A stretch of 64,000 bases of DNA from Morella rubra (taxonomy: Eukaryota; Streptophyta; Magnoliopsida; Fagales; Myricaceae), in NCBI GenBank assembly GCA_003952965.2, contig CM025849.1:2054944-2118943 (forward strand), written 5' to 3'. The position numbers and the translations under genes are program-made. A model generated the notes under the pieces. The model was not told the DNA's origin. It was given only the letters and a program-made list of their open reading frames with translations, and did no database searches. Positions 53,601 to 64,000 of the stretch are shown here, piece after piece (positions within the stretch are counted from its first letter, which is position 1; the number at the start of each line of letters is the position of its first letter).

Positions 53601-55603
53601 CAGATTCAAACCTTGACACGTAAGTGAGGATTTTTTTTTTTTCAAGGATTCATAAATTTTTTAAACTCCTTTTGTTAAGACAGAAAAATAGGCATTCATG
53701 ATCTATCCTTTTCACCTAAAAACTATTACAGTTTTTATACTTTACACTTTAAGCTACTATGTTTGAGATATTGCACCCATAACTTATTAATACCTAACAC
53801 ATTGAGATTATGCCATTTAATAATGATTACACTCTTTAATGTAACAATTGACCTTTTTAAGGGCATAATCATTTGGTATTAAAAAAAAAAGTCAATTTCC
53901 ATCCAATTTGATGGAAAAAATAGATGGAGGGTGCAAAATGTTAGAGATGGGTAATTTGTGAGTGCAGTGTCTTAAACATGGTAATTTATGGTGTAAAGTG
54001 CAAAATATGTGACATTTCATGGGTAAAAAGTAAATTTTTTCCAAATATTTATAGTAGCTATTGGGGAAATAAGTGTATTTTCATTATCATTCACCTGCAT
54101 TCCCATTTAATCTGTTGGACTGATTTTTGGTCGTCTTATTTGACTCCCATTTTCTTGTTTTTTCGTCACTATCCATTAGCAAGATACTGCACTTGTTTCA
54201 ATCCTTGTATTTACTTAACCACTATAAATTCCTGCAGCGGCAATATCCAACCCCTTCTCCAACTATAAATTGTACCGGAATCCAAAGTTCAAGAATGCTG
54301 GAAAATTTCTAACTCTGTTAGATTTTCTAGCCTTGTCGAAGAATGCTAGCTCTCTTACTGGTGTCCTGATCAGCATAGAGGTAAGTAATTGCTCAGCCTA
54401 CATCATTTTTATTGCGAAGAAAAAGTACGAAAAGAAAAAAACTAAATCCAAGAGGATATCGAAAACAGATAATCCATGATCAGTAATCTATCAAGAGTGT
54501 GTGATGCCTAGTGCAGCATCCCCTTCCTTAAACTTGTGTGCATAAAGTGTCATGTTTCATTCTGGTCAAGGATGTTTGGATTTTCATTATGTTCAGCACC
54601 ATTTTGAGAGAGTAAGATCTTTTACACCAGTACTTGATTGTTTCTATTTTTTTTTTTTTATTATGTGGTTTTAATCAATTCTGTTTCTTTCAGCATGCCG
54701 GCTACCTTGAAGAGAAGCAGGGATTAAAAGTCGGTGCTGCAGTCAGTGCTGCTTTAAGCAAAGCCGGTTATGATAAACAGACATCCTTAAAAGTCATGAT
54801 TCAGTCCAGTGAAAGCTCAGCTCTAATGCAATTCGAACAGAACAAAGATTATGAGCTGGTCTACAAGCTTAATAAGAATATTAGTGATGCCACCGACACA
54901 GCTGTCAAGAACATAAAGGAGTTCGCAAATTCTGTGGTCATCAACAAGGAGTCTGTCTATCCTGAAACTATGGCATTTTCTATTGGAGTTACAAGTACAG
55001 TGTCAAGGCTGCAATCATTTAAGGTCCCTGTTTACGTAGAAACCTTCAGCAACGAGTTTGTGTCTCAAGCTTGGGACTTCGTCTCAGATGGAACTGTGGA
55101 GATCAACTCGCATGTCAATGGGGCAAAAGTTGATGGTGTCATCACGGACTTCCCCAAGACAGCTGCCAGATACAAAAGTAAGTAAATAGTTATATCTGAA
55201 CTCCTCACTTAAATATGATGCAGCACTAGGGATAGTGTGATCGCGATCAGCAAAAAATTAAGCATTCCAGTGCCACTGTTCCTAGGTTTCTCTTCCTTTT
55301 TTCTTTCCTTTTGACACAATTCTATGCCAAATCCTCTGTTGTATATCAACTCAGAAGAAATCTTGAGTAAAAGTTTAAGGTCAATATCGCAACCAATGGA
55401 CATTTATTTCACACCAAGTTTTCTTCTGGTTGCTGATACATGTGCACAAATGTAATGCAGGGAATCGGTGCCTAGGCTTGGGCAATAAGACTCCTCCTTA
55501 CATGCAGCCTGTTCAGCCTGGCAGTCTCATCCAAATCATGTCTGAGGCTTACTTGCCACCAGCTGCGGCTCCGAGTCCCATTCTGACAGTTGGGGATCAT
55601 TAA
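50497..55603 (+). CDS. GDPDL: Glycerophosphodiester phosphodiesterase-like protein (GDPDL/SHV3 family), gene 1
   Basis: Nine coding exons: 50497-50608, 50951-51247, 51521-51633, 52371-52872, 53130-53168, 53335-53619, 54238-54380, 54694-55177, 55461-55603; they total 2118 bp, an open frame of 705 residues, all with GT-AG introns. The ATG precedes a signal peptide ([18 protein letters not shown]). Two GP-PDE-like domains follow: the first opens [17 protein letters not shown] with [14 protein letters not shown]; the second opens [20 protein letters not shown] with [17 protein letters not shown]. As usual in this plant family, the catalytic HR of bacterial GDPDs is replaced (ARG, SKY). Family members are extracellular, mostly GPI-anchored, and affect cellulose and pectin organisation. 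Here the last exon stops at ILTVGDH, before the Pro-rich and hydrophobic GPI tail, so the product should be secreted free. A tandem partner starts 3.8 kb downstream. Confidence 0.93.
50630..50661. repeat. (CT)n microsatellite in intron 1
   Basis: A pure CT tract of about 32 bp right after the exon 1 donor. Confidence 0.9.
51791..52017. mobile_element. MITE in GDPDL gene 1 intron 3
   Basis: A 227-bp insertion with ends GGGAAAAATGTAAAAT and the complement of GGGATAAATACAAAAT, flanked by TTTAAAAA on both sides (51783-51790, 52018-52025). Gene 2 lacks it, and its intron 3 is only 131 bp. Confidence 0.8.
53705..54042. mobile_element. Fold-back MITE in GDPDL gene 1 intron 6
   Basis: Inverted arms (TTTTTATACTTTACACTTTA... 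pairing with the complement of TTTTGCACTTTACACCATAA). Related in style to MITE 3. Not present in gene 2. Confidence 0.65.
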
Positions 55604-56160
55604 TTATGTCTACGATTGCGGGTAAGTACTGGTCAGTTCCATATATTTTATCATGTGTAGACCCCTTCTAGTAATAACTATATTTGTATTGAGCCAATTT
55701 TCACATTGGCCTAGCACAAACATGTTGGTTTTGAGAAAATTTTAATAATATGAATATTTAGATGATGTTTTAGTTTTATTGACATGCGTGTATAAGTTGT
55801 TAAGTTGTATTAATATTTGTAAAAAAGTTAATATTGAATTGTATTGGTATACGTGTAAAATAATGTTAGGATTGTAAGTTTAGAAAGTTAGATTCAAATT
55901 TTAAATTTTTTAGCCAAACGAACGCTTAAAGGGAAGGCATATGGTTTGCAATGTCGCTTTCTCTGATCCACATATGCTGGTTGGTTGAAGAAAGTGTCAC
56001 TGCTGCTCACCTCTCTAACCTCCTGCTGTTAATTTGTTCTGCAGCTTCGGTCCACAAATGCAAATAGACGTCCTCAGACCACCAAGCTCCTGAGTCCTTC
56101 AATTATGCATGCAGTATGAACATTTCCAAAGCTCAACAAGAAAATGAGCTACAGATTATT
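55604..56160 (+). other. 3' UTR of GDPDL gene 1, with a probable intron
   Basis: A strong donor GATTGCGG|GTAAGTAC at 55621/55622 and an acceptor TTGTTCTGCAG ending at 56044 suggest an intron downstream of the stop codon. An intron in this place could attract nonsense-mediated decay if the stop is recent (inference). Confidence 0.45.
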
Positions 56161-56551
56161 TGTTTTGTTCTGTATTGTTGATTCTCAGTTCCATTCGTGG
56201 ATATTCCAAATTACCATTCATTTTGTTCGATCAATTCACACTTTCCTTACCGTTTCCTTCTTTTTTTGAGCAAATGATAAAACAATATTACAAACATGGC
56301 TTGGTGGATCTCTTCACTGTGAAATTAGGGGCGGACGTGCATTACAGAGGAGGGGAATGCTACCTTTTACTTATATAATTGCGAAAACTTTTACCTTTAA
56401 TTTTTTTTTTAAAAAAAAAAAAACTTGTACCTTTATGTACAATACTCTACTTCCAAAATTTGAAAACGCAGGACCTTGCACAATCACCGGTTCCGGTTCA
56501 GTTTGAATACTTTGTCTTAGGGATGACCTCCTAAGTGCCAAAAATAATACC
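56161..56551. other. Intergenic, no feature
   Basis: T/A runs near 56400-56424; no frame of interest. Confidence 0.4.
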
Positions 56552-56559
56552 TTTAACAA

Positions 56560-57807
56560 AGACGAAGCCAGGAGAGGCCAGGGCCACGCTGCCCCCTCTC
56601 ACCATCCCCTTCCCCTAAAAGCTCAAAAATACTCTCCCTAAGCAAGAGAAAAAACAAGTTTCCTCTGTTTCCCTCCAACAACAAAAAATCCTTATCGTGT
56701 CCAACATATTAAAAAGATATTTTTTGCTAGCTTCCTCTCTGGTCTTAAACAAGCTCAATCCACAGGATGGATTCAACACCACCAAACCGAACTCCTGACT
56801 CAGATATTCAGTGGCCTCTCTTTATTTGAATTCTCCAAGCACATTGCAGAAGCAATTCTCCAGACCCGTGTCCAGAGAGAGAGACTCTTCCTTCTCTCTA
56901 GAATTTTTCCTCCCCTTTGTTTGATAGCTTCTTCCGCTTTCTTGCTCTGGCTTGGAGCTCCTCCCCCTCCTCCCTTTCCTTTTCTCTGGCCACCTTTTTG
57001 GTGGCCGGAGCTTCTTCGGTTTAGTTTTTATTTTTCTTTTGGTTATTAGATCTCGACTTTTTCGGTGGTCGTCGGTGTGCACAGCCTCTTTGGTGGCTCT
57101 CCTCTCCTTCCGGCGCGCAGATCTAGCCCCAAGCGGCTGAAAGAGAGGAAAGCCCAACCTTGTTTGCTTCTCTCCCGACAGTTTTGAGCGTTTTTCGGAG
57201 GACTTGACCTGCCCCGCCGTGCTTAGCTCCCCCTAGCGGTCTTTGTTGTCTCTGCCCAGCCTCTCCTTGCCAACGCGTGTGGGCCACGCGCGGCCATGGG
57301 CGCATGTGCCGCCTATATGCGCTACATTTTTGCTTTCTACCACTTCTGGATACTGCCATTTTGTGTCGTTTAGAGCTGTCTCTCTTCTTCCTCCTAATGT
57401 AGCTAGTCTTTGCATGAAAATTTTCTTGAAGGAGTCGAATTGTCGCTCCGTTCGCCCTTCCTCTAGTGGAAGCCGCCATAGCTTTGAATGATAGTTGTGT
57501 TGTGTTCCGGTTCCTGTGATCGGTTTCTATTTGTCTTGCGTGTTGGCCCTTGTGGCCGGTTTTTGTTGGTTCTATGTGCTGGCCCGTGTGGTTAGTTTGT
57601 TGTTCTGTTGTTTGTTTCATAACCCTTGTAGCTGTTGGTGGTATTGGATGTTATGTCTGGTTTAGTTACCAGCTCTTTGAGTCCGATTTATTGTAAGGTT
57701 TTTTGGTTTATTTAGATCTTTCGTTAGCCTTCGAGTTATTTTTATGTTTTGTATTGGCCGTAATTTTTTCGGATATTAATGTATTATTTATCTTGCCTAA
57801 AAAAAAA
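56560..57807 (+). mobile_element. Poly(A) retroposon with 8-bp duplication
   Basis: A 1.25-kb insertion on the plus strand ending in an A run (57799-57807). It is flanked by TTTAACAA (56552-56559 and 57808-57815), so it moved through an RNA. The sequence is CT- and GT-rich with long UTR-like stretches. No reverse transcriptase was seen. It may be a LINE end or a processed transcript; a possible 20-codon frame (MDSTPPNRTPDSDIQWPLFI) starts at 56766. Confidence 0.65.
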
Positions 57808-57815
57808 TTTAACAA

Positions 57816-58454
57816 TAACATGAAATGTTTTGGTTTTTCGGCTTTGTTCTACAGAGCTATTCATGTTTGCGTCTCTTTTGTTTTTTGTTTTTTTTTTTTT
57901 GGGAGCAAGATAACAATGTATTACATTTACAATAAGGTCCTACAGTGGTGCGTCACAATCTCATTCTATCCTCGCCCTGAGAAGATAATTTCTTTTCAAC
58001 CATGGTTAACTAGCTCTGCATTAGGACGGACCACCTGCATTTTCTAGAGGTAAATTGAAGCCAGAAACGAAGCAACAACTGCCATGGACGGTGGCAACCT
58101 GAGTGTGACTTTAGGCAGGGAGACATTATTGAGTTGCACGAGAGTCTCATCAAACAACCCTAAGTTTCTAACTTGTTCTTTACGCATTGACTCCACTCGG
58201 ACCAAAAACTGAGATAAGCCGTTCCTAATGGCAACTTATAACTGAGATAAGTGGTTCCTAGCAGCAACTTTAATAATGGTGGTGGGTCCCGAGTCCCGAC
58301 ACTACTGAACTTTGACCGTTTTGCTTGGCTGAGAAATTAGGCAATTCTGGAGAGTGAGTGCAACCCGGGCAGGTGTGGGTCCCGACCTTTCACAATTGCC
58401 CGAATTGCAGAGGATAGTGGTCCGAAGCATTATAGTCACTCCGTGTGTCAGGTA
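57816..58454. other. Intergenic with a LINE-like T run
   Basis: A T run at 57888-57900 followed by GGGAGCAAGATAACAATG resembles the 3' end of another LINE on the minus strand; its extent is unclear. A short direct repeat AACTGAGATAAG occurs at 58208 and 58241. Confidence 0.4.
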
Positions 58455-58466
58455 CTGTCCACGATT

Positions 58467-59207
58467 AGGGGTGTTTTAACAGTAGTATAAGTAATGATTT
58501 GGTCAGAATTATCACCGTGACTATGATTAATAGAATTATATAATTGATATTATTATCATACTATTAAGATACAATAATTATCATTATCGGTGACAGTATT
58601 AACGGTTATACGATAATCGCTTAAACCGTTATGTTAAAAAAATAATTTTTTTTTTTTTTTTTATTTTTTTTTTATTTTAAGCTGTTTTTCTTAAATTTTT
58701 CTTTTTACCTTTAAGATCATTTGATGTCTATATATAAGCAACAAATATAATGATTCAAATATCATAACCTGTTTAAATTTTCAACATAATATCATAATCA
58801 ATAATCATATCAAATAGACAAATATCATAATCTATTCAAACATAATATCATAATCATTAATAATCATAACAAATATAATAAGTTGTCCAAAAGTCCAACA
58901 TAATATCATATTCAAACATAAAAGACTAAAGTCTAATAAAAGTGTCTAACAATGTGACATAAACTAACTAAAATATTCCAACAAAAGCTAATTAAAATAA
59001 TCATAAAAATAATTAAGTTTCAACTAAAGGACTTAACGGTAGTATAGGTGACAGTTAATGAAAACCGTCACCATCACCGTAAATTGACGAAATCACATAT
59101 TTAATACTGTCACTATACTGCTAAGACACAATAACTATCCTTATCGTAGCAGACACAATAACTACCCTTGTCGATACGGGTAACTGTGACGGTTTTAACG
59201 GTTAACT
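58467..59207. mobile_element. Insertion flanked by 12-bp direct repeats
   Basis: CTGTCCACGATT lies on both sides (58455-58466, 59208-59219). The 741-bp body is AT-rich with GTGACAGT and AACGGTT motifs near both ends (58600s and 59040-59200) but no clear terminal inverted repeat and no coding frame. Family unknown. It lies 220 bp upstream of GDPDL gene 2. Confidence 0.6.
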
Positions 59208-59427
59208 CTGTCCACGATTCGCAAAGGCCACACGAAAACGTAAAACCCGATAATAATTCCATAAAGGTCATCTTGTCAACCTCTAAGGTCGTCAACCTCT
59301 AAGGTCAAGCACCCCTCTAGGCTCTAGCTTTCTCTCATCTCCAAGCAAATCTCACGCATTTTTCCAAGACGACCCGATCGCTGGAAGTTGCTTAGCTCCC
59401 ACGATTGGCCAGCGAGCTTTGCCGGCG

Positions 59428-62400
59428 ATGTTTAACTCACGCAGTCGCCCGTTCTTTCTTCGTCTTCTTCTTCTGCTTCACTCGGTAGTACTAGGTCTGC
59501 AGGTCTCTGCTCAAGGATCGGACAACACCAGTCTCTGGCCTACGCTTAGCGGTTTGCGTTTTTCCTCCTACCTTCTGTTTCTTCCTCTCTTTTGTGCGAT
59601 CTTATTTTCGGCTTGGTCGTTAAGAAATCAAGTACCAAATAAGAATTTTTGTGTATTGTTTTGTTGGCTTGCTTTTGGTAACTCCTAGGTACAGCTCTTG
59701 TAGGTCCTACGTGGCAGTAGAAATCGTTGAACTTTGTGTTTCCAGAAACAGAAACAAGTTTTCTTAATTGAGTTTGGGTTTTGCTTTAAGGACATGTTAG
59801 GATATGTGACAGTGTACAAACTTCATTGACGGAAGAACTTGAGTCACTCTTCTTGTTTTGATTTGAAGTGGGATTCCATCACCTGAAATTTCAATCGATA
59901 TTTTCTGCTACATATTCTCTGAGCTAGCTGACATGGTTTGGTTGTTTGTAGGTAATCCACCTTTAGTCATTGCACGTGGTGGGTTTTCAGGGCTATTTCC
60001 TGATTCTAGTTCACTTGCCTATAATCTGGCGCTGGAAGTTAGCGTACCAAATGTACTCTTATGGTGTGATGTGCAGTTGACAAAAGATGGAGCTGGGATT
60101 TGTATACCCGACATTAGGCTCGAGAATGCTACAGACATTGCGTCTGTTCTCAAAAACAGGAATAAGGTTTACGAGGTTAATGGGGTCCCTACCCGAGGAT
60201 GGTTTTCCGTGGATTTCACTCTCCCTGAGCTCGCAAATGTCTTCTGTAAGTCCGAGTTGTCATAAAAGAAGGCTCTTCTTATTATTTGCTACCTGGGTCT
60301 TCTGTGAGCCAACATTATTCTTTACATATGGCTGGAAAGTCATAATTGTTTAAAAAGATATGGATTACCAGGGTTCCCATACTGGTTTCCAATATGTTTA
60401 GAGAAATTTGGTTCTGCCTCCCCCTCCCCACGAAAAACAAAACAGAGACAGAACTAGATGGCTACCACGCTTTGTTTTTGATTATCCTATATTATAGTTT
60501 GCATTAGCAATTTATGCAGATTTCTCTGTTTCTAACCAGTAACTCAAGGGGTCTATTCTCGAACGAATAAATTTGATGGTAATGGCCTCCGAATTCTCAC
60601 TGTCCAAGATGTGGCTACCACAAAGAAACCTCCAGGCTTATGGTTGAACATCCAGGTAAGTGAAAGATTATAAAAAAGTGTCTTAAGTTTAGGTGGTCTC
60701 CTCTTTTGCTGCATAGATGTTTCAATAATAATGCAGGATCTCAGCTGTCAATATGATTAATCCTTTTGTTCTAATACTTACTGCAGCATGACATTTTCTT
60801 CACGCAACATAACTTGAATATGAGAAGCTTTGTACTCTCTGTGTCAAAAAGCGTGGTAGCTAGTTATATTTCATCACCAGAGGTGGCTTTCCTGAGACGT
60901 ATTGCCACTCATTTTAATCCAAGAAAAACAAAACTGGTCTTTCGGTTTCTAGGACAAGATGAGATTGAACCTTCAACCAACCAGACGTATGGCTCTCTGT
61001 TAAAGAATCTCACAGTTATCAAGACATTTGCCTCTGGAATTCTTGTCCCGAAGGCTTACATATGGCCTGTAGACAGAAGTCTGTATTTACAACCTCATAC
61101 TTCTGTTGTCGTGGATGCTCACAAAGAAGGGCTAGAAGTTTTCGCCTCAGATTTTGCAAATGACGTTCCACTCAGCTACGATTATAGTTATGATCCAATA
61201 TCTGAGTGCCTGTCTTTCATTGACAATGGAAAATTCTCTGTTGATGGTGTGCTGACCGACTTCCCAATTACTCCATCCACAGCTATAAGTAAGTTATTTT
61301 CTTCCACTTTGTAAGAAAATTATTCACCTACCTAACATGCATATGTACGAGTTTTGAAGTATTGGCTGATTAGCACGTTTTTGGTTTTTCCCTCTCTTTT
61401 GAGTTCTGTACCTCAATGAAACTTGATTTGGCCACCTGGACCCTTTGGCAGATCTATTGGATATCTAATGATAAAGAATTAAAGTCAATTGAAGTTCTAA
61501 TTCCCACTTACGGGTTTTGGCTACCAGGGCTCTTAATTCATTGTGTCTAGGCCTATATCTTGACCTTGTAGCAACTTCTTTGTGAATGGTTGACTCTTCT
61601 TTGATTCAATTATTTGATATCTGTGCGCATTTCCAGATCACCTTGAACAACTCTCTCATTTTGTTCAAATGTGGTGCTATTTCTAGCTTCCTGCAGATGC
61701 ATTCATGATGTATTGTGTATTTTCCATGAGAAGTTAAATCCAACCAGAAAACGGTTTACTAAACCTCACTGATATTTGGAAACTGTTCAACTCAGAACTA
61801 GGACTACCTTTGGTACAAAGCACCTTTTCATGTTATTATTGAAGTTGAATGGATTTCATTCTCTTCGTGCTTACATGTAATTATCTATGTCGCATGCCAC
61901 AATTGCATTTTCTGAGAACTAGAAGCAGAAAATTACAGTAGAATATAGTTGCTTGTCATTTTGTCTGTCATTTAGCATGACTGTGACATAATTACTTAGT
62001 TTTATCTTTAAAGTATTTGATACCTGTTTAAATAAATACTTTCTTAATGATGCTCATTTATCTTCTCATATTGCAGATTGCTTTGCTCATGTAGGCAGAA
62101 ATGCTTCAGCACAAGGTCTGACACTTTGCATATGGCTTCTGATAAAAGCTTTGATTCTTTTCTGCTCATAAGTCATTGATAAACTGTCTAACTGGACGTT
62201 TCTATGACAAGACTAGTTTCAGTACCATTGTTAACCTTTTTCTTTGAACTTGCTCACCATCCAGCAAAGCCTTTGGTTATCTCTAAATGTGGGTCAAGTG
62301 GAGACTACCCTGGTTGCACCGATTTAGCATATATGCAAGCAATCGCAGATGGGGTAGATGTACTTGACTGCCCAGTGCAATTGGCCAAGGATGGGACACC

Positions 62401-63460
62401 ATTTTGCTTAGGCTCAATCAATCTGATAGATAGCACAACAGTTGTTCAGTCAAGTTTCTTAAACCTTACAACAAATATTCCGGAGATTAAGGCTGGCAGC
62501 GGAATATTTACCTTTAGCTTGACATGGAGTCAGATTCAGACCTTGACACGTAAGTCGAACTTGGCTTGCCTTTAGTTACTCTGTGTAGTCCCCCCCCCCC
62601 CCCCCCCCCCCCCTCCGGGCGCGAAAACTGAACAAAGGAACATTTACATTAAACTTTGTTCAATTAAACTTTCATGCCTTGAACAATGTTATAGTTCATA
62701 ATTTTGGTTGACAGTCCTACTGAAAACTGAGAAACAAACACGTCTTTTATGTACTAAAATATGAGATTTTAGTAACAAAATCTCAAAGCATTCTTTTCAT
62801 CAGCATCCCCTGCATTATTTGGGCGATTAATGTTACAGCCACTCTAATAGGGACTTTGGATAATCAGCCCAACCATGCAACTCCATAGGGGGGGTGTGAT
62901 TAGGCAACATGAAATCAGCCGCTTAAACTCAGTCAGAACTACCACTTCAAAGGTGAATAGGAAAATGGAAGTTTTGAAGAAAAGTCAGAAAATGAAAATC
63001 AATGTACTAAGTTTTTGGGGGCTATGGACATTGGGAAAACATTTCTTTGGATCTTAGAGAAGGAAAACAAAGAATGGCCCAAGTTGAAACATCCTAAATC
63101 TTTATGCATTGAGAGAGTCCCTTCTCATGATTATCATCAGCTTTCCACATTTCTCTATCTTTTTTCCTTGGCTCCCCATTTCGATATCTTCTGTGTCATT
63201 TTGGTTATTTTACGTGTCCCACATTCTATTGTGGATTGTAAATATGAAAGCAAGTTAGTCCTGAATGCCTTATTTGATCCTATATTTACCTCTCTTCTTT
63301 TAAATAAATTCCTCCAGCGGCAATAGCAAACCCCTACAATGTTTACAGACTGTTCCGGAATCCAAAGCACAAAAATGTCGGGAAGTTCTTAACATTGTCC
63401 GATTTTTTGGCCTTGTCAAAGAATGCGAGCTCTCTTACTGGCGTCTTAATCGGCATAGAG
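59428..63460 (+). CDS. GDPDL: GDPDL/SHV3-family protein, gene 2 (partial, runs past window)
   Basis: Seven coding exons fit: 59428-59551, 59952-60245, 60540-60655, 60787-61288, 62077-62115, 62265-62549, 63318-63460, giving 501 codons in frame so far. Exon sizes and phases copy gene 1, with exons 4-7 identical in length, so this is a tandem duplicate. The ATG at 59428 aligns with the gene 1 start; an upstream TTG (59419) is not needed. The signal peptide is [20 protein letters not shown]. First domain [17 protein letters not shown]; second [20 protein letters not shown]. Exon 8 onward, including the C-terminal tail that would decide GPI anchoring, lies outside the window. No lesion is seen, so it is likely functional. 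Confidence 0.92.
62590..62613. repeat. Poly-C tract in intron 6 of GDPDL gene 2
   Basis: About 24 consecutive C. Rare in plant introns; length is prone to sequencing error. Confidence 0.85.
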
Positions 63461-64000
63461 GTGGGTATCTGCTTTGCCTACATTCTTTTACTTGCTAATA
63501 GAAAGACAAAAGAAAAAATTAAGTTCGGAGGATATTCTAACCCAAAAATCCTTGACTACTAATTTATCCTAGAAAGAGAGAGGTCCACACGTATTGCAAT
63601 ATCCAAACTATTTGTTTACAAATAAGGCACCTAAAGCTCGCGAGTACCATACTAAACCCCAAACATGTACAATCTCCCCTGTCCTACACAAACCCGACCG
63701 CTATTGGCTGGGGGTGTTGCGAAAGAGTTTGCTGGGTGCTAGTTGTTAGTTGCCAGAGTGAAACAGGGCTCCTTGATGGGAAACCATGAGTTTTTGGAAC
63801 CCTAAGGGGTTTGAACTCTTTTATCCAGGGAACTTGTGCTTTTTTTTTCTCTCTTACACCATTGAAACGTCTTGGGATTGAGGGGGATGAAAGTGGGGCA
63901 AGTGGAATGTAGCAATGCCTCATCTGCCTACATGCACAATAGGAAATTATTTTGACGCAAGTGCAGCACCAATTGATTTATGAAAATTCTGCCCACTAAC
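63461..64000 (+). other. GDPDL gene 2 intron 7 (incomplete)
   Basis: Starts at donor ATAGAG|GTGGGT. No acceptor followed by the expected [15 protein letters not shown] exon appears before the window ends, so the intron is longer than 540 bp, against 313 bp in gene 1. Confidence 0.7.

Noticed and set aside
57123..57620. 165-codon minus-strand frame in the poly(A) retroposon
   Set aside because: Opposite to the direction of the poly(A) tail, basic low-complexity composition, no motifs.
59419..59427. TTG as start of GDPDL gene 2
   Set aside because: The ATG at 59428 aligns with the gene 1 start; plant nuclear genes rarely start at TTG.

Overview
The window is nuclear DNA from a flowering plant. 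It contains TIR-type NBS-LRR genes, which points to a eudicot, spliced genes with GT-AG introns, and a dense load of plant transposon families; about 60% of the sequence is mobile-element debris. The species cannot be named from the sequence. No prokaryotic feature, rRNA, functional tRNA or CRISPR array was seen.

Layout. 1-860 is an assembly gap. 1.0-15 kb and 34.4-39.5 kb are two copies of one duplicated block on the minus strand: a TIR-NBS-LRR (TNL) resistance gene with a small conserved ORF upstream. Copy A is dead: its LRR exon is split by a 7.5-kb Mutator-like element (2750-10243) with ~690-bp terminal inverted repeats, a 10-bp target-site duplication and a decayed FAR1-type transposase; copy A also has a TIR-exon frameshift and a lost start. 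Copy B has all five coding exons and one clear lesion, a 1-bp deletion just before its MHD motif. Between them (17.0-26.3 kb) lie the first six exons of an NHX-type Na+/H+ antiporter, torn apart by a chain of LTRs with a 344-bp internal region (18.0-23.1 kb) and by a hAT element in exon 1 (23135-26223). That hAT element carries tRNA-like tandem units and a nested Pack-MULE holding ribosomal protein S8 and other gene fragments. A 5'-truncated LINE sits just upstream of the NHX start.

29-34.3 kb holds fold-back MITEs and a second LINE split by a solo LTR. 39.5-41 kb holds short tandem repeats and a hAT transposase remnant. 41357-45559 is a gag-only LTR retrotransposon (TR-GAG type). 46.6-48.9 kb is a third LINE with another LINE tail inside it.

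From 50.4 kb to the end is the only part that looks like healthy genes: two tandem, same-strand copies of a glycerophosphodiester phosphodiesterase-like (GDPDL/SHV3 family) gene with matching exon structure. The first is complete (9 coding exons, 705 codons) but ends without the usual GPI-anchor tail; the second runs off the window after exon 7. These proteins are secreted and are known in the family to act in cell-wall organisation. TNLs are intracellular immune receptors; NHX proteins exchange cations for protons across endomembranes. Nothing suggests the three gene families work together; the linkage looks like ordinary gene neighbourhood overlaid by transposition.
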